DNA from: Acinetobacter sp. ANC 7912
Lineage (GTDB): Bacteria > Pseudomonadota > Gammaproteobacteria > Pseudomonadales > Moraxellaceae
Direction: 5' to 3'
NCBI RefSeq assembly: GCF_039862785.1
Contig: NZ_CP156795.1
Span: forward strand, 744,001 to 808,000
DNA length: 64,000 nucleotides
Part shown: in pieces, positions 39,449 to 49,946 of the stretch
Position numbering within the stretch: the stretch's first letter is position 1
Layout: each line of letters starts with the position of its first letter
Notes under the pieces: generated by a model
Seen by the model: the letters and a program-made list of their open reading frames with translations, nothing else
Told to the model about the DNA's origin: nothing
The model's database searches: none
Made by a program: the position numbers and the translations under genes

Positions 39449-39967
39449 TTAGAAGAATACACTCAGGTTATGTGAGGTATAAGTCACTTGATCCAACGTG
39501 ATCTTACGATCAAAGATCTGAAAGCCTAGGCCGCCTTCAACCTTACGGATCTTGTCATGACGTTTACCGCAGTAAATCGTAATATCCTTCTCTTTTTGCG
39601 AACGATAGAGCAGGTAAGTGACGTAGACATCGTATTCGCCTTTCACTTCAGTTGGCTCAACAATCACGTTGCTCACCATGTGAGTGGTACGTGATGGAGG
39701 TTCTTCAGCCCAAGCCATACCCGTTTCCAGACGAGCCACACGACGCTCGAGCAGGAATTTATTATCGTTAAATACCCAGGTTGTCGGTGGTTCAACTGAA
39801 CGACGACGGTCACGGGTTTGCGCGTTTGGTGTGGTACGTAGCACATAAGAAATATCTTCTGCTAACAGGTCTAACCATTCGCGGAATTTCCAGTCGTCAA
39901 GCAGCTTCGCTTCACGATATAGGAATTGGCTAATTTGATGATGAAGTTCCAGACTTACTTGACTCAT
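39449..39967 (-). CDS. hcaF: 3-phenylpropionate/cinnamic acid dioxygenase, beta subunit
   Basis: Small structural subunit (172 residues) of a Rieske ring-hydroxylating oxygenase. [35 protein letters not shown] and [16 protein letters not shown] match E. coli HcaF closely from memory, including the C-terminal TSHNLSV. Its ATG overlaps the alpha-subunit stop (ATGA), so the two are translationally coupled and assemble together. Confidence 0.93.
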   Translation of the reverse strand: MSQVSLELHHQISQFLYREAKLLDDWKFREWLDLLAEDISYVLRTTPNAQTRDRRRSVEPPTTWVFNDNKFLLERRVARLETGMAWAEEPPSRTTHMVSNVIVEPTEVKGEYDVYVTYLLYRSQKEKDITIYCGKRHDKIRKVEGGLGFQIFDRKITLDQVTYTSHNLSVFF

Positions 39968-41331
39968 TTCACAAGCTCCTTCTCGTATGCTTCAGTTGCT
40001 TTTTCTACATCTTCCCAGTCTTTATGAATCAGCAGGTCTGCCCAACGGCGATAGAAACCACGTGCTGCTGTTTCTGAGAAAATATAGCTGGTAATACCAG
40101 GTACGCCGTCTTCACGCACTTTTTCGCTGCCTTTACCCATTTCTACAATGAGTTTGTTTTGACGTGCTTTATAACCGCGAAGTACCTTTTGGATTTCTAC
40201 CCAGTTTTCAGAGTCATCCTGCTCCAAGAAGCCGGCAGGACCGAAGGCACGAGTTGCAGAACGTTCAAAGGCATCTTTCACTTCTTGCGGTGCTTCAGCA
40301 TCACAGATACAGAATGCCCAAACTTCAGTTTTATTCGGACCACGTGGATGCCATACACGAAGGGTCGCTGTACCATTCAGCCATGACAGAGTTGGGAACA
40401 TGGTGTTGTGACCTGCAAGACGTAGTGCACGAACTTCACCCAGACGCTCTTTGACTTCTTCATATGTTTCACGGAAGTAATTTGCTACTTCACCATCTAC
40501 CCATACGTTTGCGTCCGGTTTTTCCGTGAAGAAGAAGCCTGAACCGTGACCTTTGGAACCGAACTGGATCGCGTCTTTGGCAGTTTCCCACACTGGACGA
40601 GCAGTTTGCGCAGCACCTAAGGTTTTGGTGGAGTTATCATCTGGTTTAGCACCGAGTACTTGTACTGCAGATGCGTGTGAGAACAGGGCATGGTATTGGT
40701 CAGATGCGAACTGTTCAGCTGCAAATTTCCAGTTACACTCGATTTCCCATTTGTGTACGCCACCCACGATCACGGTACCGCCAGGACGACGATCAAGTAC
40801 ACCATCCAGGTACCAGGCCATGTCACCCATGTATTCTTCTAGATCAGGCGTAGTTTCATCCCAGCAGCCGAATACCAGGCCTTTGTAAGATTTCACACGG
40901 GTAACTTCAAGCAGGCCCCATTCCTGTTTGCAGGCACCGTGTGGATAAGCGCGATCTTCAAGCGGGATGTCTTTCAGAGAACCATCAATACCGTATGACC
41001 AGCCGTGGTATGGGCAAGTGAATGCACGGGTATTACCACAGTCTGCGAAGCTGACACGCATTGCACGGTGACGGCATTGGTTTAAGAAGGCTTTGATTGA
41101 GCCGTCTTTTTGACGTGCCACAATAATTGGGTCTTCGCCCATATAAGTATTGAAGAAGTCGCCAGCCTTAGGAATTTGGCTTTCATGGCAAAGGAACAGC
41201 CAGGTACGACCGAAGACACGTTCAAGTTCTAATTCGTAAAGGGCAGAATCAGTATAAATTGCTGGTGTAATACGTCCATTTTGTGCATCGACCAAAGCGT
41301 CGATTTCGCGCACATCAATTTTTCCACTCAT
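39964..41331 (-). CDS. hcaE: 3-phenylpropionate/cinnamic acid dioxygenase, alpha subunit
   Basis: Catalytic subunit of 455 residues. The Rieske [2Fe-2S] ligands are Cys86, His88, Cys106 and His109; the mononuclear iron ligands include His214 and His219, with bridging Asp211 (DQYHALFSH). Whole blocks ([43 protein letters not shown]) match E. coli HcaE. AGGAGA precedes the ATG at 41331; an ATG ten codons upstream lacks such a site. It needs a ferredoxin and reductase (HcaC, HcaD) that are not in this window. This is not the porin called hcaE in A. baylyi. Confidence 0.93.
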   Translation of the reverse strand: MSGKIDVREIDALVDAQNGRITPAIYTDSALYELELERVFGRTWLFLCHESQIPKAGDFFNTYMGEDPIIVARQKDGSIKAFLNQCRHRAMRVSFADCGNTRAFTCPYHGWSYGIDGSLKDIPLEDRAYPHGACKQEWGLLEVTRVKSYKGLVFGCWDETTPDLEEYMGDMAWYLDGVLDRRPGGTVIVGGVHKWEIECNWKFAAEQFASDQYHALFSHASAVQVLGAKPDDNSTKTLGAAQTARPVWETAKDAIQFGSKGHGSGFFFTEKPDANVWVDGEVANYFRETYEEVKERLGEVRALRLAGHNTMFPTLSWLNGTATLRVWHPRGPNKTEVWAFCICDAEAPQEVKDAFERSATRAFGPAGFLEQDDSENWVEIQKVLRGYKARQNKLIVEMGKGSEKVREDGVPGITSYIFSETAARGFYRRWADLLIHKDWEDVEKATEAYEKELVK

Positions 41332-42446
41332 GAAAAGTTCTCCTGTGACCAGTCTTGGCACAAAGTAGTAGACTCAACTTTTCAACGATGATGGTATTTT
41401 GAATTATTTTAATGAAATATTTTTTTATTTTAATTGATAAGTTTTATTGATTAATTTTAGAGGGATTAATTCCTATTAAATTACTCGAAATTATAATTTT
41501 ATTTTAATTATTTTTGTATATTTTAATTTAGCTAAATTTGGAATAAATCCTACTAAAATGGTTGTGTTTAATAAATATTTTGAATCTAAAATAAGTTAAA
41601 TAAAACATATGCTTACTATAAATATTTTTTAATCTTAAAAATATTTTAAATTATTTTTTGGAAATAATTCTGACTAAAACAGTAGTGATTATAATGTGTG
41701 ATTTTATTTTAATTAAATTTTTTAATTTAATTAATTCCAACTAAAATAGTTGTATTTTTTAATGGTTGTTATATTTTGGGTAAATATATTAAATTTTATT
41801 TAACCGAATGGTTGATTTTATAAAATGATATCGACTCTATATTTGGATTATCATTGTGGAAGTCATGCACTTTATTAAGAATCTTTGAAAAATAGGTATA
41901 GCTAAGTTTTTTACTCAGGAAAAAACAAATCATATTGATTTAAGTAATTAATTTTAAAAGTTATATAATGAAAAATGGAAGGTGTGAGGTATTAGTAAAG
42001 ACAAGTTTCTTTAGTTCGTATTGTTTGACTCTGCGCAATAAAATTCTGGGTTCAATGTAAACCCATGACATTTAGCTTGATCTGATATAAAAGACCAATT
42101 TTTTTATCAAACATTCATTTACACGATAGGATCATTGAGAAGGGAGGGTTTGCTGGTTTGTGAGGCTATCTCATGCGATTAGCTATAGAAGCTTGTGTAA
42201 TTCAGGCACTGGCTGGAGAGTAACTTTATCGTGAACTGAATGTGAACAGATGTAGGCAGAAATTCGGTGCAGATTTTTGAGCTCTTGTAGTGGATTGTGT
42301 GATTTTTAATCATAAAGGTTAATCTGATTGAGTCATTCCAGCTATTTTCCTTATCTTAGAAATATCAAAAAAAACTATCAAAAAACTAAATTTAATCAAT
42401 TCTTGGGCGAATCACTGTTGTCTGTTACGACTTAAGTCGAATAGGG
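41332..42446. promoter_or_regulatory. AT-rich 1.1 kb upstream of hcaE with repeated dyad motifs; otherwise gene-free
   Basis: About 80 percent A+T between 41390 and 41860 by eye. A 15-base dyad occurs three times: CAACTA-AAA-TAGTTG (perfect, 41738-41752), CTACTAAAATGGTTG (41550-41564) and TGACTAAAACAGTAG (41671-41685). Each is preceded by a GGAATTAATTCC-like word; a fourth such word lies at 41465-41475. These look like operator sites for the hcaE operon. From 41880 to 42446 base composition is more normal, with only short broken frames, possibly a decayed gene I cannot identify. Confidence 0.5.
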
Positions 42447-42519
42447 TGATCCTAGCCAAAATAATGGACAGCACGTCCCTCTAAAGATAAGGTAACTTTA
42501 ATCTTTGGAGATTCAAGAA

Positions 42520-42827
42520 ATGGCTATCTTGCGCAGCAATGCTGCTCAAGTCCTGAATTTAAACAGCAAGCAATTGATTATGCACTTTCAAACTCGCACG
42601 AATCTTTAGCTGCAATCGCCCAGAAATTAGGTGTTGGTTATTCAACATTGGATAAATGGATTCGTGAAATCAATCCGGCGGGTTCAAGCAAACGCCAACT
42701 TTCACCAGAACAACAGCGGATTTTAGAATTAGAGAAAGAAGTCAAACAGCTCAGGGAAGCCAATGACATCTTAAAAAAAGCGCATGTGTACTTTCTGACA
42801 GATCATGCCAAGAAAAGTACACGGTAA
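42520..42827 (+). pseudogene. Broken IS3 transposase orfA
   Basis: The frame encoding SPEFKQQAIDYALSNSHESL, then LGVGYSTLDKWIRE and a leucine-rich EKEVKQLREANDILKKA is intact to TAA 42825-42827, but the ATG at 42520 is in another frame. Between them lies a 21-base palindromic insert, CTTGCGCAG-CAATG-CTGCTCA (42528-42548), that explains the break. Confidence 0.85.
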
Positions 42828-42841
42828 TTCAAGATCTGGAT

Positions 42842-43706
42842 GTGAATGAAGTCACTGTATCTTCTGCCTGTAAATGCCTGGGTGTCAGCACTTCAGGCTA
42901 TTATGCCTGGCGAAAACGCCAGGCCAATCCAGCGCAGAAATATAATGATTTAAAAGCCGTATATTGGCAGCATCATGCACGATTGGGTGCACCTTCATTA
43001 GTACATGACATGCATGATTTAGGGTACACCATGAGCGAACGAACCGTTGGAAGAATGCTAAAAAACTTGGTCTACGGAGCAAGATTGCACGTAAATACAA
43101 GCATACGACTGATTCAAAGCATCGTTTGCCTACAGCACCAAACTTGTTAGATCGCCAATTTACAGTCATGCAGCCTAACAAGGTTTGGACAACGGATATT
43201 ACCTATATCCGTACCAAGCAAGGTTGGCTGTATTTATGTGTGATGCTGGATCTATTTAGTCGTCGTATCGTGGGATGGCAAACCAGCCATCGAATAGACC
43301 GCCAATTGGTGTGTGATGCGTTTCATTATTCAATGGCTCGTCAGGGCTATCCAACAGGTGTTATGGTTCATTCGGACCAAGGCAGTCAGTACTGTAGTCG
43401 TGATTTTAGAGCACTCTTGCTGACAAATGATTGTATTCAAAGTATGTCTAGACGCGGCCTTGCGCAGTATACTGCTCATGGGATAATGCCGTGACTGAAA
43501 GCTTCTTTCATACATTGAAAGGCCATGTGGTGCATGGCAGTGTGTTTGTCACTCGAAAAGAGGCGAATGCGGTCTTGTTTGACTATATTGAGATTTATTA
43601 CAATCGGGTCAGAAGGCATTCTGCAAACGGTTGGTTAAGTCCAGAAGCCTTTGAACAGAAATATATTAAAAGTTTAGAGGGATCGATTGTCCACGATACT
43701 GTCTAG
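42842..43706 (+). pseudogene. Broken IS3 transposase orfB, two frame breaks
   Basis: Three frames join to one protein. The first break is near 43061-43069, where an A run is one base short (LKN-LVYG instead of LKKLGLRSK). The second is the insert CTTGCGCAG-TATA-CTGCTCA at 43459-43478, which destroys the last catalytic motif (SMSRRG...WDNAVTESFF). Catalytic Asp in VWTTDITYI and Asp in VHSDQGSQY remain. Confidence 0.88.
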
Positions 43707-43988
43707 GATCAGGGTTTGCCTATATGAAAAGTAGGGATTAGAGGATAAAACATTGGGAACATAGCGTATAAATTTAAATTGTTATTTAATGATCAAGTAT
43801 AAATATTCTTAGCGAAAAACATTCAGTCTTACAATTTGATGAATAAAACTACAATAAAGAAATAGGACTCTCGCTATAAGGAGAAGACCATAAACTTATA
43901 TCAAGAGCCTGTATGAACCATCTTGTTTGATCTATAGACAAACACTGTTAACAGGTTGATTCTATAATTTCTGCCGTGAGGTAAGAGC

Positions 43989-44471
43989 ATGAATATTGCC
44001 AAGAATACCGTCTGTCTTTGGTACGATCATGATGCTGAAGAAGCGGCACGCTTTTATGCCGAAGTTTTTCCCGATTCATTCATTGATGCCATCCATCATG
44101 CAGCGACTGACTATCCCTCAGGAAAAGAAGGTGATGTGATCACCGTCGATTTTACCGTGCTGGGTATTCCTTGTATCGGGCTGAATGGCGGTCCTGTATT
44201 CAAACACAATGAAGCCTTTTCCTTTCAGATTGCCACAGAAGATCAGGAAGAAACTGACCGTTATTGGAACGCCATTGTTAATAATGGCGGACAAGAAAGT
44301 GAATGCGGCTGGTGTAAAGATAAATGGGGAGTGTCCTGGCAGATTACTCCGAAGGTTTTAATTGAAGGCTATACCAGTACCGATCGCGCAGTGGCCAAAC
44401 GGGTCTTTGAGACCATGATGACCATGAAGAAAATTGATGTAGCAGCAATTGAGGCGGCGATTGGAAAATGA
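43989..44471 (+). CDS. VOC superfamily protein, PhnB-like
   Basis: A 160-residue vicinal-oxygen-chelate fold protein of the PhnB-like/3-demethylubiquinone methyltransferase-like group. Marks are CLWYDHDAEEAARFYAEVFPDS, VDFTVLGIPCIGLNGGP, the FSFQIATEDQEETDRYW block and GWCKDKWGVSWQITP. Function unknown. TGAGGTAAGAG lies just before the ATG. Single gene; the 277 bases between the preceding IS and its start hold no other gene. Confidence 0.85.
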   Translation: MNIAKNTVCLWYDHDAEEAARFYAEVFPDSFIDAIHHAATDYPSGKEGDVITVDFTVLGIPCIGLNGGPVFKHNEAFSFQIATEDQEETDRYWNAIVNNGGQESECGWCKDKWGVSWQITPKVLIEGYTSTDRAVAKRVFETMMTMKKIDVAAIEAAIGK

Positions 44472-44502
44472 AGAACAGTACCAATAAATAGCAATATAAA
44501 AG

Positions 44503-44531
44503 AAAATGAGGTCAATGCAGACCTCATTTTT
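44503..44531. terminator. Bidirectional terminator between the VOC gene and the porin gene
   Basis: AAAATGAGGTC pairs with GACCTCATTTT around AATGCA, between converging genes. Confidence 0.88.
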
Positions 44532-44581
44532 ATATTTGGAAACAATATTTGTAATTACTGGATAATTTAAAAGAATGAGCC

Positions 44582-45850
44582 TTATTTAAATTTCCACGTA
44601 TAATCAATATTTACACGGGTTTCATTGTCTGAACGGAAGGCCATTCCTGTTGCAGGCATCTCATTACGATAATGAGTAAAGCGCGTGCGAACACCTAAAC
44701 CTTCTAATGTGCCGGTTGGTACTCGATAACTCAAATCAACATCCCATGCATCTTGTTCAAAATCGTCACGACCGAATTGTGGCAAGTCTATGTCAACACC
44801 TTTGCTATAACGGGTCATAAATTTTAGACCATTCAAAGGAGTGTCTTTGAAATCATAGTCATAACGAACGTGATAGACTTTTTCATCCTTATTGGTAAAG
44901 TCAGCACTCATACAATCCAGCATGACTGCAGGTTCTGTTCCGGCCAGTGTAGGCATGGCTGTGTCACCAAAGGATTGCATATAGCCAATACTAAATGTCT
45001 GATTGCCACGTTGAAGCCCTATAAGTCCGCTTAGATGCTGATTTTCGATATCACCTGCTAATGCTTCACCGCTATCATTGCTTACAAATAAACGGATATC
45101 GCTAAGTAAGTTACCAATACCTACGTCATGCTTGGTTTTGACACCAAGGAAATTTTGCTGAAATACATCATGTAAATCAGCATGATAGACTTGGGTGTTA
45201 ATTTGGTCATTAACTTTATAGTCAGCTCCTAGCATATGTAAACCAGAAGATTCTGCTGCCTGATCAAATCTGCTATTGGTATTACCAAGACGAATTTTTT
45301 CAAAGTTGGTTGAGTCGCGCTGATTCACTCGATCTGTATATAGGGCATGAAGCTTTAAATTGTCTATCTCATTAAATTGGAGATGAGCCCCGCGATAGTT
45401 TTGTTGAAATAAACGAGCCGGACTAGAAAAAAGTACAGGGAACATCGGAGTTAAAGTCCCGACATGTAAAGTAGAGTCCTGTATTTTTGCTTTAGCAGTC
45501 CAGCGAACTTCACCGTACTGGTCTGTACGTTTTAAATCTTTGCCTACTGGTAACAAGCCTGAAGCAGCATAACCATCGGTACTATCACCTAATAAGTTAA
45601 AACCGGCAAATGCTTGTAAATCTAGGCCGAACCCAATAACACCCGGGGTGTAGCCTGAATTTGCCTTAAAAATAAAACCTTGAGCCCAGTCGCGTGCAGC
45701 TGGAAAGGAATCGCCCTGTTTATAATCACGGTCAAAAAAATAGTTACGTGCAGTTAAAGTGACATTTGAGTCATCGATGAAATTATTTGCATGACCGGTC
45801 TGTAATGTCGCAGCCGCAACTAGCCCTAAAAAGAGTGGAGAAAATCTCAT
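44582..45850 (-). CDS. OprD-family outer membrane porin, probably for an aromatic acid
   Basis: A 422-residue outer membrane channel. Signal peptide MRFSPLFLGLVAAATLQTGHA, then mature NNFIDDSNVTLTARNYFFDRDY, typical of OprD/BenP/VanP-type porins. It ends in the aromatic NVDYTWKFK, the outer-membrane targeting signature. The ATG at 45850 has AGGGAT upstream; an earlier ATG (45886) would bury the signal peptide. It lies 63 bases downstream of an AAHS transporter, so the pair probably imports the same compound. A paralogue is at 58548-59801. Confidence 0.9.
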   Translation of the reverse strand: MRFSPLFLGLVAAATLQTGHANNFIDDSNVTLTARNYFFDRDYKQGDSFPAARDWAQGFIFKANSGYTPGVIGFGLDLQAFAGFNLLGDSTDGYAASGLLPVGKDLKRTDQYGEVRWTAKAKIQDSTLHVGTLTPMFPVLFSSPARLFQQNYRGAHLQFNEIDNLKLHALYTDRVNQRDSTNFEKIRLGNTNSRFDQAAESSGLHMLGADYKVNDQINTQVYHADLHDVFQQNFLGVKTKHDVGIGNLLSDIRLFVSNDSGEALAGDIENQHLSGLIGLQRGNQTFSIGYMQSFGDTAMPTLAGTEPAVMLDCMSADFTNKDEKVYHVRYDYDFKDTPLNGLKFMTRYSKGVDIDLPQFGRDDFEQDAWDVDLSYRVPTGTLEGLGVRTRFTHYRNEMPATGMAFRSDNETRVNIDYTWKFK

Positions 45851-45913
45851 GAAGTTATCCCTGGTATTTTGAGAGCTAGACTTCATGTCTAGCTCATGGT
45901 GACCTAAATTGTG

Positions 45914-47263
45914 TTATGAGCTCACAGCTGAATTTTGGAAGTTCAATTGAGCTGTATGTTTTGCTTGTAATTTGGATAAAGAAAGAACAGTAATGATGGC
46001 GAGAATAAATGCGCCAGCATAATAACCATATAAAGTTAGAGAAGAGATACCGGTATCTAAGAATGTACCAGCAACCAGTGGAGACAAGATTCCACCAATA
46101 CGACCGAAACCAATTGCCGATCCTACGCCTGTCGCGCGTACATCTGCCTCATAAATAGATGGTGACATTGCATATAAGCCAGCCACGCAGCCATTTGATA
46201 AGACACCTAAAAGTACAGACAGGATGAAGGCAAGAGTTAAGGTGCCAGTACTGTTTACAAACAATAGAATTAATGCAGCAGTGAGTGCTAGAAAAGCAGC
46301 TTGCACATAGAAAACACGGATACGTGCACTAATTAGGCCAATCAGTGCTGCACCAAACATTCCTCCAGCACTGATTAAAACACCAGCAGTAACCCCTTGT
46401 TCAGTGGTCATACCATTTGCTGACAGGATTTTTGGTGTCCAGCTCATCACGAAGTAGAAGCCGAACATTACGCAGAAAAAGCTAAGCCATAGGAAAATAG
46501 TTTGTAAGCCTAGGCCTGCACTAAATAGTTTCGCAATTCCTATTTTAGGCTGGGCTGACGGGATCAACACCTCAGGTAGTTGTGAAAGACGAGAAAGACC
46601 AATTCGTTGGCAAAGCGTGTTAATACGCTCTAATGCATTTTTCGGTTGTTTAACTAATAGATAATCTAAAGATTCTGGTAAAGTGAAAAATGCTACGAAC
46701 AGCATGGTCATGGTGGTTAAACCACCAGCAAGGAAAACTGAGCGCCAGCCGAAATGACTAATCAGCGCAATGGCAATCATACCGCCAATCGTCGCGCCAA
46801 TTGCATAACCTGTGGATTGAAGACTTACAGCTAAACTTCTCCAGCGTGAAGATGCATATTCACTCGCAATAACATTACTGCTTGCTAAAATACCACCGAT
46901 ACCGAGACCCGTAATAAAACGTAAAATGCCAAGTTGAGTTGCATTTTGTACAATTGAGGAAGCGATCATACTTACACCACAGATTAACAGGCATAGTAAG
47001 ATCAGTGGGCGGCGACCAATTTTATCGGCCCAAGGTGCCAAGAATAAGGAACCTGCTCCCATACCAAAAAGGCCTGCGCTGAGCAGCATACCTAATTGTG
47101 AACCTGATAGACTCCATTCTGCTGAAACTGATGAGGCAGTAAATGCCATCACTAAAACATCGAAACCATCGATGACATTCAAAAGAATACAAATGATAAT
47201 AACAAACCACTGATAACCATTCATGGCTTTGTTATTCATTTCCTCACGAGGGTTCTGAACCAT
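45914..47263 (-). CDS. MFS transporter, aromatic acid:H+ symporter (AAHS) family
   Basis: A 449-residue, 12-helix major facilitator. Helix 1 has the AAHS signature NVIDGFDVLVMAF; the loop 2-3 motif is APWADKIGRRPLILL; GIGGILASSNVIASEY follows. Relatives include PcaK, BenK, VanK and MhpT. GGAGA precedes the ATG. Because pcaK is missing from the pca operon and pobR/pobA are the next genes, 4-hydroxybenzoate or protocatechuate are good candidate substrates; phenylpropionate is another, given hcaEF. Specificity cannot be read from sequence. Confidence 0.88.
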   Translation of the reverse strand: MVQNPREEMNNKAMNGYQWFVIIICILLNVIDGFDVLVMAFTASSVSAEWSLSGSQLGMLLSAGLFGMGAGSLFLAPWADKIGRRPLILLCLLICGVSMIASSIVQNATQLGILRFITGLGIGGILASSNVIASEYASSRWRSLAVSLQSTGYAIGATIGGMIAIALISHFGWRSVFLAGGLTTMTMLFVAFFTLPESLDYLLVKQPKNALERINTLCQRIGLSRLSQLPEVLIPSAQPKIGIAKLFSAGLGLQTIFLWLSFFCVMFGFYFVMSWTPKILSANGMTTEQGVTAGVLISAGGMFGAALIGLISARIRVFYVQAAFLALTAALILLFVNSTGTLTLAFILSVLLGVLSNGCVAGLYAMSPSIYEADVRATGVGSAIGFGRIGGILSPLVAGTFLDTGISSLTLYGYYAGAFILAIITVLSLSKLQAKHTAQLNFQNSAVSS

Positions 47264-47674
47264 TTACTTTCTCCATGGAATCAGACACCTGAAGCTGGGT
47301 GAAATGCAAGAAAATAATATTATTGTTCAATTAAAATTCTTGCTTATTCCTGGCAAAAAGGTGTCATCCTAGTAATGTTTGAAGTGTTCATCGCAGATCA
47401 GAACCCGTCCATATTCTGCTGCTGCATAATTAAGCAGCCTCACTGCGATGTGCAAAATGTATCATTATTGGATCCAAAAGCAAGGGTGTAATATATAAAC
47501 TTATTGTTTTTTTATATTAAATGGATCCATTTAAGGCCTAGAGATACTGAAAAATTGATTAAAACACTAGGAATTAAAAAATATTGAAAAGTGTATTTTT
47601 TCTTGAAGATAATTCTGCTTATTTCAAAATTATGCATAACATGAATCTTAAATACTTTAAAATTCATATAAAAA
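47264..47674. promoter_or_regulatory. 411-base leader of the transporter-porin operon
   Basis: No gene. CATCGCAG (47389-47396) and CTGCGATG (47443-47450) are a perfect inverted repeat enclosing CTGCT/AGCAG. Two TGGATCCA-like words lie farther upstream (47468-47475 and about 47522-47529). These are the only ordered features and could be a regulator site or an RNA hairpin in the leader. Confidence 0.45.
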
Positions 47675-48484
47675 TCAAAGTATAGTGCGTAAATCGTGGG
47701 CAGTCTGTTTTAGAAGAGGAAGAATATTCTGAATAAGATAGTTCTCCTGTATCCGTGCACTTGATCCAATACAATTCAGAGCAGCTACCGTGTCACCTTG
47801 CATATTTAAAATCGGCACGGCGATAGCGATGACACCAAGTTCATGTTCTTCTATAGAAATACAATAATCAAAATGATTAATCTTTTCTAAAGTTTCTAAA
47901 AAGACATTGGCTTCTGTAATCGTATATGGGGTTAAACGTTTAAGGGGGTACTTTTCCAACCACTGTTTTTGTGCTTCAAGGCAGAGCCGGGAAAGTAAAA
48001 TTTTACCTGTAGACGTTGCATAAGCAGGTAAACGATTACCTAAATGAATCCCAAGAGGATTAATTTTATTGCTTTCAGCTTGTTGGGGAATACTTCTTGC
48101 GACAGGAACTACTTCATGTTCATCTAATACAACCACAGAAAAGCTTAAGGCCGTTTTGATGCTTAAGAGATTCAGCAAAGGTTGGGCGACTTTGGGTAAG
48201 TAAGCTGAGCTGAGATAGGCACTACTAAAACGCAATACTTTGTGAGTAAGCCAGTAAAAATGTTCATCCGTATCTAGATATCCCAGATATTTCAGTGTAC
48301 GGACATAGCGTCGAGCCGCAGTACGGCTGAGTCCAGTACGTTCAGAAATTTGAGTGATATTCAGCTTTTGCCGTTCAGTATTAAAGCATTCTAGCAGGTT
48401 TAGCCCCTTCGCAAGGCCCGCAATATAATCATCATATTGAATGGTTTCATTGTTATTTTTATTTAAAATCAATTCATTACGCAT
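47675..48484 (-). CDS. pobR: IclR family regulator PobR
   Basis: A 269-residue IclR-type regulator, by context the 4-hydroxybenzoate-responsive activator of pobA. The N-terminal winged helix is LNLLECFNTERQKLNITQ and RTGLSRTAARRYVRTL; the C-terminal effector domain contains HLGNRLPAYATSTGKILL and EEHELGVIAIAVPI, typical of the PobR/PcaU/PcaR group. Divergent from pobA with a perfect palindromic operator between. It is a close paralogue of PcaU at 49947-50774. Confidence 0.9.
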   Translation of the reverse strand: MRNELILNKNNNETIQYDDYIAGLAKGLNLLECFNTERQKLNITQISERTGLSRTAARRYVRTLKYLGYLDTDEHFYWLTHKVLRFSSAYLSSAYLPKVAQPLLNLLSIKTALSFSVVVLDEHEVVPVARSIPQQAESNKINPLGIHLGNRLPAYATSTGKILLSRLCLEAQKQWLEKYPLKRLTPYTITEANVFLETLEKINHFDYCISIEEHELGVIAIAVPILNMQGDTVAALNCIGSSARIQENYLIQNILPLLKQTAHDLRTIL

Positions 48485-48519
48485 TTATATTCTCTTTATT
48501 CCTATAACCCTTATATATC

Positions 48520-48538
48520 TTGTCCGATCATCGGACAA
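48520..48538. promoter_or_regulatory. PobR operator between pobR and pobA
   Basis: TTGTCCGAT-C-ATCGGACAA is a perfect palindrome with nine-base arms, about 100 bases before the pobA start. It closely resembles the PcaU site upstream of pcaI (TGTACGAT-C-ATCGAACA), as expected for paralogous IclR regulators. Confidence 0.8.
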
Positions 48539-48607
48539 AAGTCATCTATTTCGGTAGGGATTAAGGCTAAAGTCTAGCGAGCGTTTCAAAAATTACTTAA
48601 TTTTTAA

Positions 48608-49831
<1,224 letters not shown>

Positions 49832-49882
49832 ACCTTTTCAGTCAATAAAATGTTCTACGTTTTGTAGATGACAGATATAAAG

Positions 49883-49920
49883 CACATATCAGGAATTTGA
49901 TTTATCTGATATGTGTTTTT
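49883..49920 (+). terminator. Terminator after pobA
   Basis: CACATATCAG pairs with CTGATATGTG and is followed by TTTTT. It lies between the converging pobA and pcaU genes. Confidence 0.85.
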
Positions 49921-49946
49921 ATATAAGTATTTGAAAGAGATGTTTT

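Larger units (their letters stand above)
42447..43711 (+). mobile_element. Degenerate IS3-family insertion sequence, 1265 bp (IS1236-like)
   Basis: Terminal inverted repeats begin TGATCCTAG at both ends and continue with partial matching for nearly 40 bases, ending in CCCTCTAAA. GGG is duplicated at the target (42444-42446 and 43712-43714). Both transposase frames are broken. The ends are still recognisable, so the copy could be moved only by another element's transposase. The IS1236-like label is from recall of Acinetobacter elements. Confidence 0.85.

Noticed and set aside
39964..41331. Benzoate, anthranilate or naphthalene dioxygenase alpha subunit
   Set aside because: Blocks along the whole length, the beta subunit and adjacent mhpB all match the 3-phenylpropionate/cinnamate enzyme.
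42121..42290. Short frames that look faintly coding (for example MRLAIEACVIQALAGE)
   Set aside because: Interrupted by stops within 20 codons in every frame; no family could be recognised, so not called a pseudogene.
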